A stretch of DNA of 8,266 bases from an uncultured Desulfomonile sp. (GTDB lineage: Bacteria; Desulfobacterota; Desulfomonilia; Desulfomonilales; Desulfomonilaceae). Shown piece by piece: positions 6,876 to 8,266 of the stretch. The translations under genes and the position numbers were made by a program. Where the stretch lies: positions 1 through 8,266 of the forward strand of contig CAINUH010000153.1 in the NCBI GenBank assembly GCA_903853735.1, read 5' to 3'. The notes beneath the pieces are model-generated. The model ran no database searches and had not been told where the DNA came from. It saw nothing but the letters and a program-made list of their open reading frames with translations. Every line of letters begins with the position of its first letter. Within the stretch, counting starts at the first letter, position 1.

Positions 6876-6904
6876 TTGACAGGTAGCACAAATACATTTA
6901 TCAT
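6876..6904 (+). promoter_or_regulatory. Sigma-70-type promoter of the DUF4198 gene
   Basis: Perfect TTGACA (6876-6881), 17-base spacer, then TATCAT (6899-6904), one mismatch from consensus. Predicted start is near 6911, about 43 bases before ATG 6954. This rules out the longer in-frame starts upstream (6813 and 6903) for this transcript. Confidence 0.7.
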
Positions 6905-6938
6905 GTTATTCGGGGTTCGCGCTACAAAATTCTTCAAC

Positions 6939-6944
6939 AAGGAG
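6939..6944 (+). promoter_or_regulatory. Ribosome-binding site of the DUF4198 gene
   Basis: AAGGAG nine bases before ATG 6954. It selects this start, from which a normal signal peptide follows. Confidence 0.75.
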
Positions 6945-6953
6945 TTCTTGGTC

Positions 6954-7739
6954 ATGAAAAAGTTTTTCCTCGCCCCTCTGCTCAGTCTTTTCATAATCAC
7001 CGCTGTCTCCGCGGTATCGTGGGCCCATTTCGCCATGATCATCCCCTCAAATGACGTCGTGGGGAAAGATGACAAAAAGGAAATCGGGCTCCTCATCCAG
7101 TTCACCCATCCGTTTGAAGGCGGCCCTCAGATGCAGATGGATAGGCCGGAGAAGTTCGGAGTCGTAGAGGGCGATTCGGTCAAGAGCCTCCTTGACACGC
7201 TCAAAGAGAAAAAGGTTGATGGCAAGTCCACGTGGGAAGGGTCGTTCAAGATAACCAAACCGGCAGATTACGTGTTCTTCTTGGTTCCAACCCCTTATTG
7301 GGAGCCGGCCGAAGACAAGTTCATCCTCCATGTGACAAAGGTTATCGTCGACGCACTGGGTGCTGAGGAAGGGTGGGACAAGCCCATTGCAAAGGAGGCC
7401 GGGCTACCTGCAGAAATAGTTCCCCTCACCAGACCGTACAGCCTCTACGCGGGGAACATCTTCACCGGCCAGGTGCAAAGGGATGGAAAACCTGTTCCAG
7501 ATTGCGAAGTCGAAGTTGAATTCTGGGGAAAGGGAAAGACCAAAGCGCCAACAGACTCTCACGTGTGTCAGGTGGTCAAGACCAATGAAAACGGCTGCTT
7601 CTCGTTTGCCATGCCCAAGGCTGGATGGTGGGGATTTGCCGCGCTCATGGATGCGGACAAGCCCATGAAGTACGACGGCAAGGACAAAAAAGTAGAACTG
7701 GGTGCGGTCCTATGGGTACACGCATACCCCATGGAATAG
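6954..7739 (+). CDS. Exported DUF4198 protein, nickel-transporter associated (NikK/CbiK-like)
   Basis: 261 residues from ATG 6954. A clear signal peptide (MKKFF plus hydrophobic core, ending VSWA at residue 24) leaves a mature protein beginning with His25 (HFAMIIPSND). The remainder is a DUF4198 domain as found next to Co/Ni ECF transporters in sulfate reducers. Typical segments are THPFEGGPQM (51-60), YVFFLVPTPYWEPAED (106-121), EIVPLTRPYSLYAGNIF (154-170), a beta-sandwich region DGKPVPDCEVEVEFW (177-191) and PKAGWWGFAAL (221-231). His25, His52, the Met/Asp stretch 60-63 and His126 are possible metal ligands (inference). No C-terminal anchor is seen, so it is probably soluble in the periplasm. 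The earlier in-frame start at 6813 lies upstream of the promoter and has no ribosome-binding site. It is transcribed divergently from cbiM, suggesting shared metal control. A direct role in nickel capture is likely but not proven for the family. Confidence 0.88.
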   Translation: MKKFFLAPLLSLFIITAVSAVSWAHFAMIIPSNDVVGKDDKKEIGLLIQFTHPFEGGPQMQMDRPEKFGVVEGDSVKSLLDTLKEKKVDGKSTWEGSFKITKPADYVFFLVPTPYWEPAEDKFILHVTKVIVDALGAEEGWDKPIAKEAGLPAEIVPLTRPYSLYAGNIFTGQVQRDGKPVPDCEVEVEFWGKGKTKAPTDSHVCQVVKTNENGCFSFAMPKAGWWGFAALMDADKPMKYDGKDKKVELGAVLWVHAYPME

Positions 7740-7891
7740 GTCTCCGTGGCCCAGGAACCATACATGGGCTGTGCGGAATCGAATGTCGGATTGAAGCCGG
7801 ATTCATGCTCGGGAGGTTGTCGTCGCCCTTGAACGAGACGGAATTGGAAGGCACCTTTTATCCTATGTTATTCCATGGAGGGAGAATCGGA

Positions 7892-8266
7892 TCAACCATA
7901 GAGCACCACGTCCCACAGACGGTCAAAGCCTTCCTGTTCCTCCCCGTCCTTTTTTTCATCTTCTTTTTCGCCCTCGTCTTCATCCTCGCCGTTGCCGTTA
8001 CCATTTCCATTGCCGTTGCCGTTCTTGGTGGATGACTGCTTAGACCAGTCCACGTATCTCAGGTCAGGTTTGTCCGATTTGTCTCCGTTGCCTACCTTGC
8101 CATTTCCACCGTTTGCAGCTCCCTTGGCCAGAAGGATTCCAACAGCAGGTACGTGATTCTGTTGAGGCACTATCTCATCGGAAGTTGCGAAATTATTGAA
8201 AGCCCCGCTCAAAACCGTAGCATTAACTTCTCCAGGTGCTGCGAGTTGCAGGTGAACACAACACGC
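7892..8266 (-). CDS. Hypothetical protein, C-terminal part only, with Gly-Asn repeat and acidic tail
   Basis: The frame is open from the TGA at 7894-7892 to the window edge, so the start lies outside; the first in-frame TTG seen (8212) need not be the true start. The 124 visible residues begin with a mixed hydrophobic stretch (LQLAAPGEVNATVLSGAF...) that looks like folded protein. A Gly/Asn/Lys-rich segment follows, then six consecutive Asn-Gly pairs encoded at 7988-8023, an acidic run rich in Glu, Asp and Lys, and the end FDRLWDVVLYG. I do not recognise a family. The gene converges on the DUF4198 gene, leaving 152 bases between them that contain no strong hairpin. Low complexity makes the gene call less certain, but the visible N-terminal part supports a real protein. 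Confidence 0.55.
   Translation of the reverse strand, partial: ACCVHLQLAAPGEVNATVLSGAFNNFATSDEIVPQQNHVPAVGILLAKGAANGGNGKVGNGDKSDKPDLRYVDWSKQSSTKNGNGNGNGNGNGEDEDEGEKEDEKKDGEEQEGFDRLWDVVLYG
7988..8023 (-). repeat. Hexanucleotide-type repeat encoding (Asn-Gly)x6
   Basis: Six successive 6-base units of the form AAY-GGN (AACGGC, AATGGA, AATGGT and similar) encode Asn-Gly six times. The units differ at third codon positions, so the repeat is kept at protein level rather than being a fresh slippage product. Confidence 0.75.

Noticed and set aside
6732..6953. Possible cobalamin riboswitch upstream of cbiM
   Set aside because: I see no B12-box-like sequence or long multi-stem leader; the region is short and taken up by two divergent promoters.
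7740..7891. Terminator after the DUF4198 gene
   Set aside because: Only a weak 5-bp stem (GCCCA/TGGGC, 7749-7769) with an 11-base loop and no T-run is visible.
7625..8035. Plus-strand reading frame ending in a very hydrophobic, membrane-like stretch (LFFIFFFALVFILAVAV)
   Set aside because: It overlaps the end of the DUF4198 gene out of frame, has no ribosome-binding site, and its hydrophobic part is the exact antisense of the acidic and Asn-Gly codons of the minus-strand gene.

Overview
The window reads as a chromosomal segment from a Gram-negative anaerobe, most likely a sulfate-reducing or syntrophic member of the former Deltaproteobacteria. That placement is an inference from the nickel transporter subunit set and the style of its DUF4198 protein. 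No 16S gene or other marker is present. There are eight convincing genes, no RNA gene, no insertion sequence and no CRISPR array.

Left part (1-2970, plus strand): a secreted protein of unknown function made of four divergent tandem copies of a domain of about 130 residues, followed 31 bases later by a zinc-dependent alcohol dehydrogenase of the medium-chain family. A minus-strand gamma-glutamylcyclotransferase-like gene (3108-3596) converges on the dehydrogenase. A 7-bp hairpin lies between the two ends. The cyclotransferase gene is preceded by an unusual leader of three consecutive hairpins just downstream of a TATAAT promoter element.

Middle (3836-6731, minus strand): a four-gene operon for an energy-coupling-factor (ECF) type metal importer, in transcription order cbiM/nikM (substrate-binding membrane subunit), a nikL-like accessory protein (periplasmic domain plus C-terminal anchor), cbiQ/nikQ (transmembrane coupling subunit) and cbiO/nikO (ATPase). 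The nikL-like gene stands where cobalt systems carry cbiN, which argues for nickel.

Right part: a divergent gene (6954-7739, plus strand) encodes an exported DUF4198 protein of the type that accompanies nickel transporters (NikK/CbiK-like). It shares a 222-base control region with the operon. That region holds a near-consensus promoter for the DUF4198 gene, candidate promoters for the operon, and several related ACGTT dyads that overlap the operon promoter. This is the layout expected of a metal-responsive operator. The window ends inside a minus-strand gene whose product has a Gly-Asn repeat and a highly acidic tail.

The five transport proteins likely act as one nickel-uptake machine: DUF4198 and NikL-like proteins on the outer face, CbiM and CbiQ in the membrane, and CbiO as the ATPase. 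The nickel would serve enzymes such as NiFe hydrogenase or CO dehydrogenase, none of which is encoded here.
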